A DNA stretch of 64,000 bases from an uncultured bacterium (lineage in GTDB: Bacteria; Bacillota_I; Bacilli_A; RFN20; CAG-826), in assembly GCA_949295325.1 (NCBI GenBank), contig CASFKG010000002.1:326047-390046 (forward strand), in the 5' to 3' direction. The position numbers and the translations under genes are program-made. The notes under the pieces were generated by a model, which saw only the letters and a program-made list of their open reading frames with translations, had not been told where the DNA came from and made no database searches. This document shows positions 44,141 through 54,539 of the stretch, piece by piece. Each line of letters starts with the position of its first letter. Positions within the stretch are counted from its first letter, which is position 1.

Positions 44141-44677
44141 TTAGAAGGAAACCGCTTTGATGGGCGAATCGTCAAGGAGGGAGAGGACCTCCATTCCTTT
44201 CGGAGAAACGACCGCGTAGCTTGCCGGGTAGCCGCCCTTGGGGAATCCGGCCGAACCGGGATTGAGGACGAACTTGCCGCCCCTTTGCTCGGCGACGGGA
44301 AGGTGGGTATGGCCGTAGACCAGTACGTCGTAGTCCTTCGGCTCCCCGAGGTCGCCGTGGTAGAGGGCGAACTTCCTGCCGAACTCCACTAACTCGCGGT
44401 AGTCTTCGAGCCCGAAGGGAAGGAGCATCTCGTCCACCCGGGAATCGCAGTTGCCGCGGATGCCGAATACCGGGACGGCAATGGACGAGAGCATGTCCGC
44501 GACTTCCATCGGCTCGTAGTCGTCCGGTACCCCGTTCCTTGGGCCGTTATACATCAGATCGCCCATCAGCCAAATCTCGTCTGGCTTTTGTTCTTTGATT
44601 TTTTCAAGTAAAGAGAAACAGGCGTTTACGCGGCCGTGGATGTCCCCGGCCACGAGAATTTTCTTTTCGTCGTTCAT
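44141..44677 (-). CDS. YfcE-type metallophosphoesterase
   Basis: A 178-residue calcineurin-like phosphodiesterase with AGDIHGR, LMGDLMYNG, IRGNCDS and YGHTHLP providing the two-metal site. E. coli YfcE cleaves small phosphodiesters; glycerophosphodiester cleavage would fit its place as the last gene of a glycerol-3-phosphate-type operon, which is an inference from location. It overlaps the DUF1667 gene by 4 nt. Confidence 0.88.
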   Translation of the reverse strand: MNDEKKILVAGDIHGRVNACFSLLEKIKEQKPDEIWLMGDLMYNGPRNGVPDDYEPMEVADMLSSIAVPVFGIRGNCDSRVDEMLLPFGLEDYRELVEFGRKFALYHGDLGEPKDYDVLVYGHTHLPVAEQRGGKFVLNPGSAGFPKGGYPASYAVVSPKGMEVLSLLDDSPIKAVSF

Positions 44678-45027
44678 ATTCTATCCACTTCGCCGGTCGC
44701 TACGAGGTCGCAGCCGCTCCCGGCGATATCCTTTATGATTATTTGATGTAATTTAATAGGAGCGGTAATTTTCAAATTCTTGATTTCTTCCATTGCCCTT
44801 TCCATTAGGCCCTTTTTAATCGCCGGAATGACCTTCACCGGACATAGGCGATAGTTTCCGCCTTTGACGAGGATAGAGCTTGTAAGCGTCCTTTTGGGAT
44901 CAAGCATTTCCTCCTTGCCGTATTTCTCGCCCCTAAGACAGAAGTTGCCGGTGACTTCGCCATCGCCCGTCACGAGGAGCCGGCAACCCCGCGGACAGAT
45001 TATGCAAGTGAACTCCCTATTTTCCAT
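44674..45027 (-). CDS. DUF1667 small Fe-S-type protein of the G3P dehydrogenase complex
   Basis: A 117-residue DUF1667 protein with cysteines C8, C11, C15 and C30 (CIICPRGC and NFC) that look like metal or cluster ligands. DUF1667 genes occur in Clostridia-type operons with two flavoproteins resembling anaerobic glycerol-3-phosphate dehydrogenase, as they do here. It probably links electron flow, by analogy with GlpC, but that is not proven. It shares its start with the upstream flavoprotein's stop. Confidence 0.85.
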   Translation of the reverse strand: MENREFTCIICPRGCRLLVTGDGEVTGNFCLRGEKYGKEEMLDPKRTLTSSILVKGGNYRLCPVKVIPAIKKGLMERAMEEIKNLKITAPIKLHQIIIKDIAGSGCDLVATGEVDRI

Positions 45028-46271
45028 CAGCGGCCCTCCCTAAGAGAAATCGTCAAATCGTCAAGGTTGTTTTCTAGTAGTTTATTGGTAATTGTTATTT
45101 CCTGCATTTCACTCGGAAGACATTTTTGTTTAAACAACTTTTTTATCGTTTTTCCACCTTGGGTTATTTCAAGGGTTGCCGAGGAAATCGGCCTTTTGGC
45201 CCTGAAGAGTACCTTGTGGGTGTCCATCTGCCCCGGGGCGAGGAAGGAAGGGACGCAGTAGGCGATGTTCTCGCCCGCGGAGATTCCGAGTCTTCCGCCC
45301 TTCCGGAAATCGCCCTCCGCGTATTCCGCGGCCCTACCGCCGGCGAAGCATCCCTCGCTATAGGCCATGTCGGCGAGGTCGTGGACGTGGAGTCCGTTGC
45401 CGGCACAGAAGATGCCGTCGATTTCCGACATCAGGGAATCATCGACCGACGGACCTTTGCTACGCGAGGCTTTAACTCCGAGTGTTTTTAACAAAGCGAA
45501 GTTGGGAATTAATCCAACCGAAAGTATCAAACAATCGCACTTGTAGGCTTTGGCGGTCCCGGGGACCGGCCGGCCTGACCCGTCGACCTTGACCGTTTCG
45601 ACTTCCTCTACCCTATCCTTGCCTATTACCCGTGTGACGGTAGTCGATAACAGTAATGGAATATTAAAGTCGTCTAGGCACTGGGCTTTGTTTCGTTCTA
45701 GCCCGCAAGAATAGGAATTCCTTTCGGCCACCGCGATGACGTGTGCCCCTTCCAAACTGAGCCTCCTTGCCAGAATAAGCCCGACGTCCCCGCTGCCGAG
45801 TATGAATACTTCTTTGCCTGGAAGGTGGCCGTTTATGTTTACGAGCCTTTGGGCTTCCCCGGCCGGATATATGCCGCCCGGCCTGTCGCCGACTAGTCCT
45901 ATCTGGCCGGCCGTCCTTTCGCTGCTGCCGGTGGCAAGGACGACGGCCTTGGCCTTGATCACGAATTCCCCGCGTGCCCTATCGAGGCAGCGGGCCTCGA
46001 GGGACTTGGAAACGGAAAGGACGAACGTCGAAAGGTAAACGTCGTAGCCGCCTTCTTCCTGCATGCGCAGGGCCATTTCCGGACCGGTCAGTTCTTCCCG
46101 ATAGAGGGAAAGGCCGAAACCGCTATGGATGCACTGGTTCAATATGCCGCCGAGCCGGCGGTCCTTTTCGACGAGCGCGGTCTTCGCCCCGGCCTTGGAG
46201 GCAGTGAGGGCGGCGCCGATTCCGGCGGCGCCTCCGCCGATCACCAAAACGTCGTATTCCAATCTATTCAC
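45027..46271 (-). CDS. NAD(P)/FAD-dependent oxidoreductase
   Basis: A 414-residue pyridine-nucleotide-disulfide-type flavoprotein. It has the N-terminal FAD motif VIGGGAAGIGAAL, the second nucleotide motif ILGSGDVGLILARR and VLATGSSER. The redox-active CxxC of thioredoxin-reductase types is not obvious; the protein resembles the GlpB-like or 2,4-dienoyl-type subunit of the DUF1667-associated complex. It probably transfers electrons from the glycerol-3-phosphate flavoprotein to a pyridine nucleotide or carrier. It overlaps its neighbours on both sides by 1-8 nt. Confidence 0.87.
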   Translation of the reverse strand: MNRLEYDVLVIGGGAAGIGAALTASKAGAKTALVEKDRRLGGILNQCIHSGFGLSLYREELTGPEMALRMQEEGGYDVYLSTFVLSVSKSLEARCLDRARGEFVIKAKAVVLATGSSERTAGQIGLVGDRPGGIYPAGEAQRLVNINGHLPGKEVFILGSGDVGLILARRLSLEGAHVIAVAERNSYSCGLERNKAQCLDDFNIPLLLSTTVTRVIGKDRVEEVETVKVDGSGRPVPGTAKAYKCDCLILSVGLIPNFALLKTLGVKASRSKGPSVDDSLMSEIDGIFCAGNGLHVHDLADMAYSEGCFAGGRAAEYAEGDFRKGGRLGISAGENIAYCVPSFLAPGQMDTHKVLFRAKRPISSATLEITQGGKTIKKLFKQKCLPSEMQEITITNKLLENNLDDLTISLREGR

Positions 46272-47685
46272 CGCGTATCTCCTTAAGCGAAATCCGGCTC
46301 CCGGCTTTGTCGTAGGGCACCTCGCCTTCGTCTATTCCGAGCTTTCCGGCGATTATGCCGATGGAAAGGGGCTGGCAGAATCCGCCTTGGCACCTCCCGA
46401 AACCGGCCCGCGTCCTTTTCTTCAGGGCCTTCAGGGACAAGCAGGGAAGGGAACGGCCGAGGGCGTCTTCCATCTCCCCCCGGCTTATCTTCTCGCAGGA
46501 ACAGACGATTTCCGCATACTCCGGCTTCTCCTTGTAGAGCCTCTCCCTCTCCTCTTCGCCTAGCTGCATCGGCCTTATATAGTGCCTTACCTTGGGATTA
46601 TACGATTCGTTTTTCTTCAACTTTATGAAAGGCGCGATCTTTTCGTCTATCAAAGAGTAGGAAAGCGCGGGCGCGCTGGCTAACCCCGGACTGTCTATTC
46701 CGCCCAAATACCAGAAGCCCTCGCCGCCGCCTACGATGAAATCCCCGCCTTGGCTCGAGGCCCGGTTTCCGGCATAGACCCTTATCGTTTCGCCGATCGG
46801 CAAATCGGGTATCAGCTTCCTTGCCCCTTCGAGGACCATCGAGAGTTCCTCCCGGCTGGTCGAAACGTCGCCGAAGCCCCCGTGGGGTTCGCTCGTGGGG
46901 CCGAGGAGGTAGTTCCCCGAAGTGGTCGGGGTGACCAGTATCCCCTTCCCCTTTTTCCCGGGGAGCGGGAAGACCACGTGGTCGACGAGCCGGCCGAAGT
47001 GGTCGAGGACGTAGTAGCAGCCCTTCCGGACGTAGGAACCGTAGGCCGGATAGCCAAGAGGGGCGATGAGTTTCTCCGTATAGGGGCCGGCGCAGACGAT
47101 GACGCTCCGGGCTTCGTAGACGCCGCCGGAATCCGTTACCGCCCTATAGGCATCCCCGGACTTTTCCAATGAGGATACCTCTTCCCCGAGTTTCAGGTCC
47201 ACGCCGTTATCGATGGCGTTTTCCATGGCCCGGGAAACCAGCAGAAAGGGGTCGACTATCATGGCCCCCGGGGCAAAGAGGGCCCCGGTGGCCTCTTTCG
47301 AGACCGAAGGCTCCATCTTCCTTAATTCGTCCCGGCCTACGATTCTGGCTTCCACCCCGTTTTTCCCGGCCCTCTCCAATAATTCGGATAGGGGCGAAAC
47401 GTCCGCCTCGAAGGATACGGTCAAAGAGCCTATCCGGCGGTAGGGAACCTCGAGGTCCCCGAGGATCCGGGGATACATGCCGATCGAGGCGGCGTTGTAG
47501 AAAGCCTTGTTCGTTCCGGGAACGGGGTCGTAACCCGAATGGAGTATCGCGGAATTGGCGCCGCTTGAACCATTGCCGACGTCGTTTTCCTTTTCGAGGA
47601 CCAGGCATTTCCCCGAATACCGGGAAAAGGCGCGTGCCAAAAGGGCCCCGTAGATGCCCGCGCCAACTATGAGCAGATCGTACAC
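46264..47685 (-). CDS. GlpA-like FAD-dependent glycerol-3-phosphate dehydrogenase with BFD Fe-S domain
   Basis: A 473-residue DAO-family flavoenzyme. The FAD motif VGAGIYGALLARAFSRY and GSSGANSAILHSGYDP are followed by a catalytic domain and a C-terminal bacterioferritin-ferredoxin-type [2Fe-2S] domain with CSC near its start and CQGGFC near its end, as in anaerobic GlpA. Glycerol-3-phosphate to dihydroxyacetone-phosphate is the likely reaction; L-2-hydroxyglutarate oxidases are related and cannot be ruled out. The start is GTG; TATAAT ends 5 nt upstream with no Shine-Dalgarno. It heads a four-gene overlapping operon. Confidence 0.85.
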   Translation of the reverse strand: MYDLLIVGAGIYGALLARAFSRYSGKCLVLEKENDVGNGSSGANSAILHSGYDPVPGTNKAFYNAASIGMYPRILGDLEVPYRRIGSLTVSFEADVSPLSELLERAGKNGVEARIVGRDELRKMEPSVSKEATGALFAPGAMIVDPFLLVSRAMENAIDNGVDLKLGEEVSSLEKSGDAYRAVTDSGGVYEARSVIVCAGPYTEKLIAPLGYPAYGSYVRKGCYYVLDHFGRLVDHVVFPLPGKKGKGILVTPTTSGNYLLGPTSEPHGGFGDVSTSREELSMVLEGARKLIPDLPIGETIRVYAGNRASSQGGDFIVGGGEGFWYLGGIDSPGLASAPALSYSLIDEKIAPFIKLKKNESYNPKVRHYIRPMQLGEEERERLYKEKPEYAEIVCSCEKISRGEMEDALGRSLPCLSLKALKKRTRAGFGRCQGGFCQPLSIGIIAGKLGIDEGEVPYDKAGSRISLKEIRGE

Positions 47686-47690
47686 GGCTA

Positions 47691-47696
47691 ATTATA
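47691..47696 (-). promoter_or_regulatory. -10 box of the GlpA-like operon
   Basis: Perfect TATAAT ending 5 nt before a GTG start. The pnp terminator T tract lies only 5 nt upstream, so terminator, promoter and start codon fit in about 45 bp. Confidence 0.65.
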
Positions 47697-47701
47697 ACGG
47701 C

Positions 47702-47730
47702 AAAAAAGGTCCCTCCGCGAGGGAGGGACC
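47702..47730 (-). terminator. pnp terminator
   Basis: GGTCCCTC / GAGGGACC, an 8-bp stem with a 7-nt loop, followed by six T on the minus strand. Confidence 0.92.
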
Positions 47731-47751
47731 CTTATTTCGGCGAAGGTCCTT

Positions 47752-49956
<2,205 letters not shown>

Positions 49957-49993
49957 TTTCTTTTTCTTTTCCTTATTTTTTCCAAACGGAAGT

Positions 49994-50002
49994 ATGTTAG
50001 CA
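49994..50002 (-). promoter_or_regulatory. Extended -10 promoter of pnp
   Basis: TGC-TAACAT on the minus strand, an extended -10 element about 40 nt upstream of the pnp ATG and downstream of the rpsO terminator. No clear -35. Confidence 0.5.
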
Positions 50003-50035
50003 CACTCGGGGGCTGGCCAAGCACCCAAAAGCAAC

Positions 50036-50058
50036 AAAAAACCTCCCCAAGGGGAGGT
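50036..50058 (-). terminator. rpsO terminator
   Basis: ACCTCCCC-TT-GGGGAGGT followed by a run of six T, 10 nt after the rpsO stop on the minus strand. Confidence 0.93.
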
Positions 50059-50068
50059 GGTAGCCGCT

Positions 50069-50338
50069 CTACTTGCGGATGCCGAGGGCTTCGATTACCT
50101 TGGCGTACTCGTCGCGGTCGGTGCGCGATAGGTAGGCCAGGAGGCTGTGGCGCTGCCCGACGAGGCTCAGAAGCGCGCGGCGGGCGTTGGCGTCCTGTCC
50201 GTTGCTCTTCAGGTGCTCGGTCAGTTCCTTGATCCTCTCGGTGAGAATCGCGATCTGGACGGCGCTCGAACCGGTGTCGGCGGCGCTCTTCCCGAACTTC
50301 TTGACCAAGGAAGCGGTCTTTTCCTTGCTAAGGGCCAT
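50069..50338 (-). CDS. rpsO: 30S ribosomal protein S15
   Basis: An 89-residue four-helix protein that binds helices 20-22 of 16S rRNA. The central [20 protein letters not shown] and [19 protein letters not shown] are the rRNA-contacting signature. An AAGGAGA Shine-Dalgarno precedes the ATG, and an 80-nt leader follows the promoter; S15 represses its own translation in several bacteria through such leaders, but I cannot identify the motif here with confidence. Confidence 0.97.
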   Translation of the reverse strand: MALSKEKTASLVKKFGKSAADTGSSAVQIAILTERIKELTEHLKSNGQDANARRALLSLVGQRHSLLAYLSRTDRDEYAKVIEALGIRK

Positions 50339-50424
50339 TTTCGTGTATCTCCTTTCTTTTCTACTTGGCCTAACAGGGGACGGTCCGGGAGATTCGGGCC
50401 GGCCGGTGGTAGGTCGCAGGCGTT

Positions 50425-50453
50425 ATATTACACGCCGGAAGCGAGTCTTACAA
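50425..50453 (-). promoter_or_regulatory. rpsO promoter
   Basis: -35 TTGTAA (50448-50453), 17-nt spacer, -10 TAATAT (50425-50430) on the minus strand. Transcription should begin near 50418, leaving a GC-rich leader of about 80 nt before rpsO. Confidence 0.8.
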
Positions 50454-50473
50454 CCTCGGGGATTTTGTGGGGC

Positions 50474-50489
50474 TAGTTATTAATAACTA
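50474..50489. repeat. Perfect 16-bp AT-rich palindrome
   Basis: TAGTTATTAATAACTA sits between the aldo-keto reductase stop codon and the rpsO promoter, about 20 bp upstream of the rpsO -35. It might be an operator or UP-like element; it has no T run and no terminator shape. Confidence 0.5.
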
Positions 50490-51593
50490 CTATTCCCCGA
50501 AATACTCCGCGATCTCCGCCATCCGGCGGCTTTGCGCGACCTTGAAGGGGCAACGCGCATCGCAGTGGCCGCAGCGGAGGCACTCCGAAGCCTTGTGGTA
50601 GAGCTTCCCGTAATGTCCGGCCGCGAGGGGGTCCCCGAGCCTGGCTAGGTCGTAGTACTTGTTCACCAATCCGATGTCGATATTGGCGGGACAGGGCAGG
50701 CAGTGGCCGCAGTAGACGCACTCGCCCATGGCCTTTTCGCTCTTGAGTTCGAGGAAGCAGGAATAATCGAGTTCCTCCTTGCTTAAGGAGAAATGCCGGG
50801 ATAGTTCCTCCAAATCGTCCATGCCCGAAACCCCGGCCATCACGGTCACCACCCCCGGGGTATCGAGCGCGTAGGCGATGCACTTGTGGACGTCCATCGC
50901 CTTCTTGAAAGGCGAGGCCTTCCCGTCAAGCAGCTTCCCGCCCAAGAAGGGTTTCATGACGCTGATGGCGACCCCGAGGTCGCGGGCCTTCCGGAACAAT
51001 GCCGCCCGTTCGGAGCGGCTCCCGATCGCGAACTCCCCGCCTTCCTCCAGATCATAGGCGGGATTGACGGAGAACATGAACAGATCGAAGTCGCCCTTAT
51101 CGAGAAGCGCGCTGGCGACCGCGGGAGTATGGGAGGAAAATCCGAGATGGCGCGCCTTTCCTTCCTTCTTCAGTTCCGCGGCGTAGCCGTAGACGCCGCT
51201 GGAAAAAAGAAGCGCGAGGTCGTCCATGTCGTCGACGCAGTGGAGGAAAAGGAAGTCCGCGTAATCGGTCCTTAAATCCTCAAGTTCCTTTTGGAACATC
51301 GCCTTGATGGCTCTTAGGTCCCTTCCCCAGCCGTACTCGCCTTCTTCCCCTCCGTATATGGCCCCTAGATGCATCTGCAGATGGACTTTGTCGCGCATGC
51401 CTTCCATGGCCTTGCCCAAGGGCTTATAGACCGAATAGCCGCCCGCGGCCAAGTCGACGTGGTTGAAGCCTAATTCGAAAGCCCGCCGGAACACCTTCTC
51501 GATTTCCTCCGGGGAGCGTTCGTAAAGATAGGCCGTTCCCAGGCCGATGACCCCGATTTCCTCGTTTCCCTTGGGGAGTTTCCTGTATTCCAT
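50490..51593 (-). CDS. Aldo/keto reductase with C-terminal ferredoxin-type 4Fe-4S domain
   Basis: A 367-residue oxidoreductase. The aldo-keto reductase barrel opens with MEYRKLPKGNEEIGVIGLGT, keeps the Asp/Tyr/Lys/His region (NHVDLAAGGY; FLFLHCVDDMD) and is followed by two cysteine clusters, CVYCGHCLPCPANI and CLRCGHCDARCPF, which would hold 4Fe-4S centres. Such fusions are common in anaerobes. The ATG at 51593 has a good promoter directly before it and no Shine-Dalgarno; a frame extending 14 residues further lacks support. Confidence 0.88.
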   Translation of the reverse strand: MEYRKLPKGNEEIGVIGLGTAYLYERSPEEIEKVFRRAFELGFNHVDLAAGGYSVYKPLGKAMEGMRDKVHLQMHLGAIYGGEEGEYGWGRDLRAIKAMFQKELEDLRTDYADFLFLHCVDDMDDLALLFSSGVYGYAAELKKEGKARHLGFSSHTPAVASALLDKGDFDLFMFSVNPAYDLEEGGEFAIGSRSERAALFRKARDLGVAISVMKPFLGGKLLDGKASPFKKAMDVHKCIAYALDTPGVVTVMAGVSGMDDLEELSRHFSLSKEELDYSCFLELKSEKAMGECVYCGHCLPCPANIDIGLVNKYYDLARLGDPLAAGHYGKLYHKASECLRCGHCDARCPFKVAQSRRMAEIAEYFGE

Positions 51594-51600
51594 GGACGGG

Positions 51601-51629
51601 ATTCTAAAGGAAGGGGCGGAAACAGCCAA
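51601..51629 (-). promoter_or_regulatory. Promoter of the aldo/keto reductase gene
   Basis: -35 TTGGCT (51624-51629), 17-nt spacer, -10 TAGAAT (51601-51606) on the minus strand, ending 7 nt before the ATG, so the transcript should be leaderless. This is the best complete promoter of the leaderless group. Confidence 0.75.
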
Positions 51630-51761
51630 GCCCATGGAGCCTTCTAGCGGAAGAAGAAGCCGGGTTTCCGCGCGATGGGCGCCGGATTTCCGGCGAAAGC
51701 GCCTACCCGGGAAAGAAAAGGGGGAGGAGGGGATGGTAAGCGCTTCCCTGCCTTTGCTTTA

Positions 51762-51790
51762 TTGAACCTAAAGGTTCAGGGGTTTATATT
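51762..51790 (+). promoter_or_regulatory. typA promoter with a palindrome over the -35 box
   Basis: -35 TTGAAC (51762-51767), 17-nt spacer, -10 TATATT (51785-51790). An inverted repeat TGAACC-TAAA-GGTTCA (51763-51778) covers the -35 and half of the spacer, an operator-like position also seen at rpsT. Confidence 0.75.
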
Positions 51791-51806
51791 GCTTGCGGAA
51801 TTTTTT

Positions 51807-53645
51807 ATGGACATCAGGAACATTGCCATCATCGCCCACGTCGACCACGGAAAGACCACCTTGGTGAACGCGCTTCTAAAAAGCAGCAATACCTTCCGCG
51901 AGGGCGAGGAAATCGCCGACCGGGTTCTGGACTCCAACCCCTTGGAGCACGAACGCGGCATCACCATCTTGGCCAAGACGACTTCCATCGACTGGAAGGG
52001 GACGAAGATAAACATCGTCGACACCCCGGGGCACGCGGACTTCGGGGGCGAGGTCGAGCGCATCATGCACATGGTGGACGGCTGCCTCCTGCTGGTCGAC
52101 GCCTTCGAAGGCGTCATGCCGCAGACCCGGTTCGTCTTGAAAAACGCCCTGGAGAACCACATTAAGCCGATCGTGGTCATCAACAAGGTCGATAGGCCCA
52201 ATGCCGACCCGAAGAAGGCGGTCGACGAGGTTTTGGGCCTCTTCATCGAACTGGGAGCCCCCGAGGAATTCCTCGATTTCCCGGTCGTCTATTGCTCCGC
52301 CTTGAACGACACCTCTTCCCTCTCGCCGGAACTTTCCAGCCAGGAACCCGGCATGGAATGCCTGCTCGACGCGATACTCCGCGAGATGCCGGCGCCCAGC
52401 TGCGATCCCGACGGCGATTTCCAGTGGCAGCCGGCCTTGCTCGACTACAACGACTTCGTCGGCCGCATCGGAATCGGCACGATAAGGAAGGGAAGCGTCA
52501 GGGTCGGGGACGCCCTTTGGGACATAAGGGGCGACGGCAGCAAGAAGCCCTTCAAGGCCATGAAGCTTTATACCTTCCACGGCATGAAGAGGATCGAGGT
52601 GAACCAGGTCACCTGCGGCGACATCTGCGCGATCGCCGGTATCGACGACATGGGGGTCGGCGACACGGTATGCAAGGAAGGGGTCGACGACCCGCTTCCG
52701 CGCCTTAGGATCGACGAACCCACCCTGCAGATGGAATTCGGGACAAACTCCTCGCCTTTGCGCGGGAAAGACGGCAAGTTCGTCACCGCGCGGCTGATAG
52801 AGGACAGGCTCTACCAGGAAGTGCAGAGGGACGTCTCGCTTAGGTACGAAAGGATACCCAATACCGAAACCTGGGTCGTTTCGGGCCGCGGCGAACTCCA
52901 CCTCGGCGTCCTTATCGAGACCATGCGGCGCGAAGGCTACGAGCTCGAGGTCTCCAAGCCCCGCGTCATCGTTAAGGAAATAGACGGCGTCAAATGCGAG
53001 CCCTACGAGGATTTGCAGATCGACGTCCCGAGCGAATACCTCGGCACCATCATGGAAATACTGGGCAGCCGCGGATCGCAGCTGATCGACATGGACGATA
53101 ACGGCGTCACCGCGCGGCTGAACTACGTGATACCCAGCCGCGGCCTCATCGGCTTCGTTTCGAATTTCATGACCATCACCCGGGGCTACGGCATCATCAA
53201 CCACACCTTCAAGGAGTACCGTCCGATGTATGGCCACGCGCTAGGCGAGCGCAATATCGGGGTACTGGTTTCCACCGACAAGGGGCCCGCGACGCCCTAC
53301 GCCATCGAAAAGGTCGAGGAACACGGCACCATGTTCATCTCCCCGGGCGACACCTGCTACGAGGGGATGATCGTCGGCGAACACCGCTACCCCAATGACC
53401 TCGCGGTCAACTGCACGATGCTAAAGCCCCAGACCAACGTCCGTAGCGCCCACGCCGACATGACCGTGGTCCTCAAGGCCCCGCGGAGGATGAGCCTCGA
53501 GCAGTGCCTCGACTACATCAACCCCGACGAACTCGTCGAGGTGACCCCGACCGCCATAAGGATGCGCAAGAGGATACTCGATACCGCCGAACGCAAGAAG
53601 TTCGACGCGAAGAAGAAAAAGGAAGCGGATTCACTCGCTTCCTAG
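51807..53645 (+). CDS. typA: Translational GTPase TypA/BipA
   Basis: Ribosome-associated GTPase involved in 50S assembly and stress adaptation. The 612-residue protein has P-loop AHVDHGKTT, effector [21 protein letters not shown] and NKVDRP, followed by domains II, III and V and the BipA-specific C-terminal domain. The ATG at 51807 is the conserved start ([15 protein letters not shown]) and the promoter lies downstream of the longer frame's start. No good Shine-Dalgarno. Its 3' end overlaps that of convergent ribF by 15 nt. Confidence 0.97.
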   Translation: MDIRNIAIIAHVDHGKTTLVNALLKSSNTFREGEEIADRVLDSNPLEHERGITILAKTTSIDWKGTKINIVDTPGHADFGGEVERIMHMVDGCLLLVDAFEGVMPQTRFVLKNALENHIKPIVVINKVDRPNADPKKAVDEVLGLFIELGAPEEFLDFPVVYCSALNDTSSLSPELSSQEPGMECLLDAILREMPAPSCDPDGDFQWQPALLDYNDFVGRIGIGTIRKGSVRVGDALWDIRGDGSKKPFKAMKLYTFHGMKRIEVNQVTCGDICAIAGIDDMGVGDTVCKEGVDDPLPRLRIDEPTLQMEFGTNSSPLRGKDGKFVTARLIEDRLYQEVQRDVSLRYERIPNTETWVVSGRGELHLGVLIETMRREGYELEVSKPRVIVKEIDGVKCEPYEDLQIDVPSEYLGTIMEILGSRGSQLIDMDDNGVTARLNYVIPSRGLIGFVSNFMTITRGYGIINHTFKEYRPMYGHALGERNIGVLVSTDKGPATPYAIEKVEEHGTMFISPGDTCYEGMIVGEHRYPNDLAVNCTMLKPQTNVRSAHADMTVVLKAPRRMSLEQCLDYINPDELVEVTPTAIRMRKRILDTAERKKFDAKKKKEADSLAS

Positions 53646-54539
53646 TTTCCTTAGCGTAAGTTCCATATCCTCGCTAAGTTGTTCCCCGAGTGCTTCCAGC
53701 CCGGGGAATTTCTTTTCCTCCCGTATCCGGAAAAGGAAATCGCAGTAGATGGTTTCGCCGTATATGTCGTCGCTTAGCCCGTGGAGGTGGGCTTCGACGA
53801 TGGGCTTCCCGAGCAGCCCGACGGTGGGATTGGTACCGACATTTATTATCGAAACGAAGGGCCGGCCCCGGGAATAGCATATCCCCCCGTAAACGCCGGA
53901 TTCCGGGAGCCTATAGGGGGCGGACATGCTAACGTTCGCGGTGGGGAAGCCGATTCTGCGGCCGTTTTGGAAGCCTTTGACCACCTTGCCGGTTATTTCG
54001 TATGGGCGGCCGAGCATCTCCACCGCCTTTTCCATTTCCCCCTGGTCCAGGTATTTCCGGATGGCGCTCGAAGAGACCTTCTCCCCGTTTAATCCCAGCA
54101 GGGGCACCACTTCCGAGGGGAAGCTCTCCGACAGGGTTATCGCGGTTCCCAGGGCTTTGTAGCCGTAGGTGAAATCCTCTCCGAAATACAGTTTGTCGGG
54201 GTTTATTTTCCTAAGGATCTTTTCCTCGTAGTCCTTGTAGGGGGTCTCCATGAGTTCTTCGTCCGCGTGGAGGACGTAGGCGAAGCCGGCGTCGAGGCAA
54301 GACAAAATCCTCAGCTTGTCTTCGAGCGAGGTCAGAACGTCCCCTTCGCCTTTCAGTATTTCGCGGGGGGATTTGTCGAAGAAGAGGGCCCCGAATTCCC
54401 CGTCCCCGCCCCGGGCGGCGTTCAATAGCGACAGGTGCCCCCGGTGCATCCCGTCGAAACTGCCCAGGGCAAGCGAGATGTGCCCATTTGGCCGTAGGAA
54501 GCTTTCTTCCCCGAGTTTTATGTCGAAGCGCTTCACCAT
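53631..54539 (-). CDS. ribF: Bifunctional riboflavin kinase/FAD synthetase
   Basis: Converts riboflavin to FMN and then FAD. The 302-residue protein has an N-terminal adenylyltransferase domain (GSFDGMHRGHLSLL; FGEDFTYGYKA) and a C-terminal kinase domain (GFPTANVSM; YGGICYSRG). The ATG at 54539 overlaps the truB stop by 7 nt, so both are made together, as in many Bacilli. A longer frame reaching into truB has no family similarity. Its last codons overlap the typA end on the other strand. Confidence 0.95.
   Translation of the reverse strand: MVKRFDIKLGEESFLRPNGHISLALGSFDGMHRGHLSLLNAARGGDGEFGALFFDKSPREILKGEGDVLTSLEDKLRILSCLDAGFAYVLHADEELMETPYKDYEEKILRKINPDKLYFGEDFTYGYKALGTAITLSESFPSEVVPLLGLNGEKVSSSAIRKYLDQGEMEKAVEMLGRPYEITGKVVKGFQNGRRIGFPTANVSMSAPYRLPESGVYGGICYSRGRPFVSIINVGTNPTVGLLGKPIVEAHLHGLSDDIYGETIYCDFLFRIREEKKFPGLEALGEQLSEDMELTLRKLGSE

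Noticed and set aside
51876-53237. 453-codon minus-strand frame opposite typA
   Set aside because: TypA on the plus strand has all GTPase motifs; the antisense product is not protein-like.
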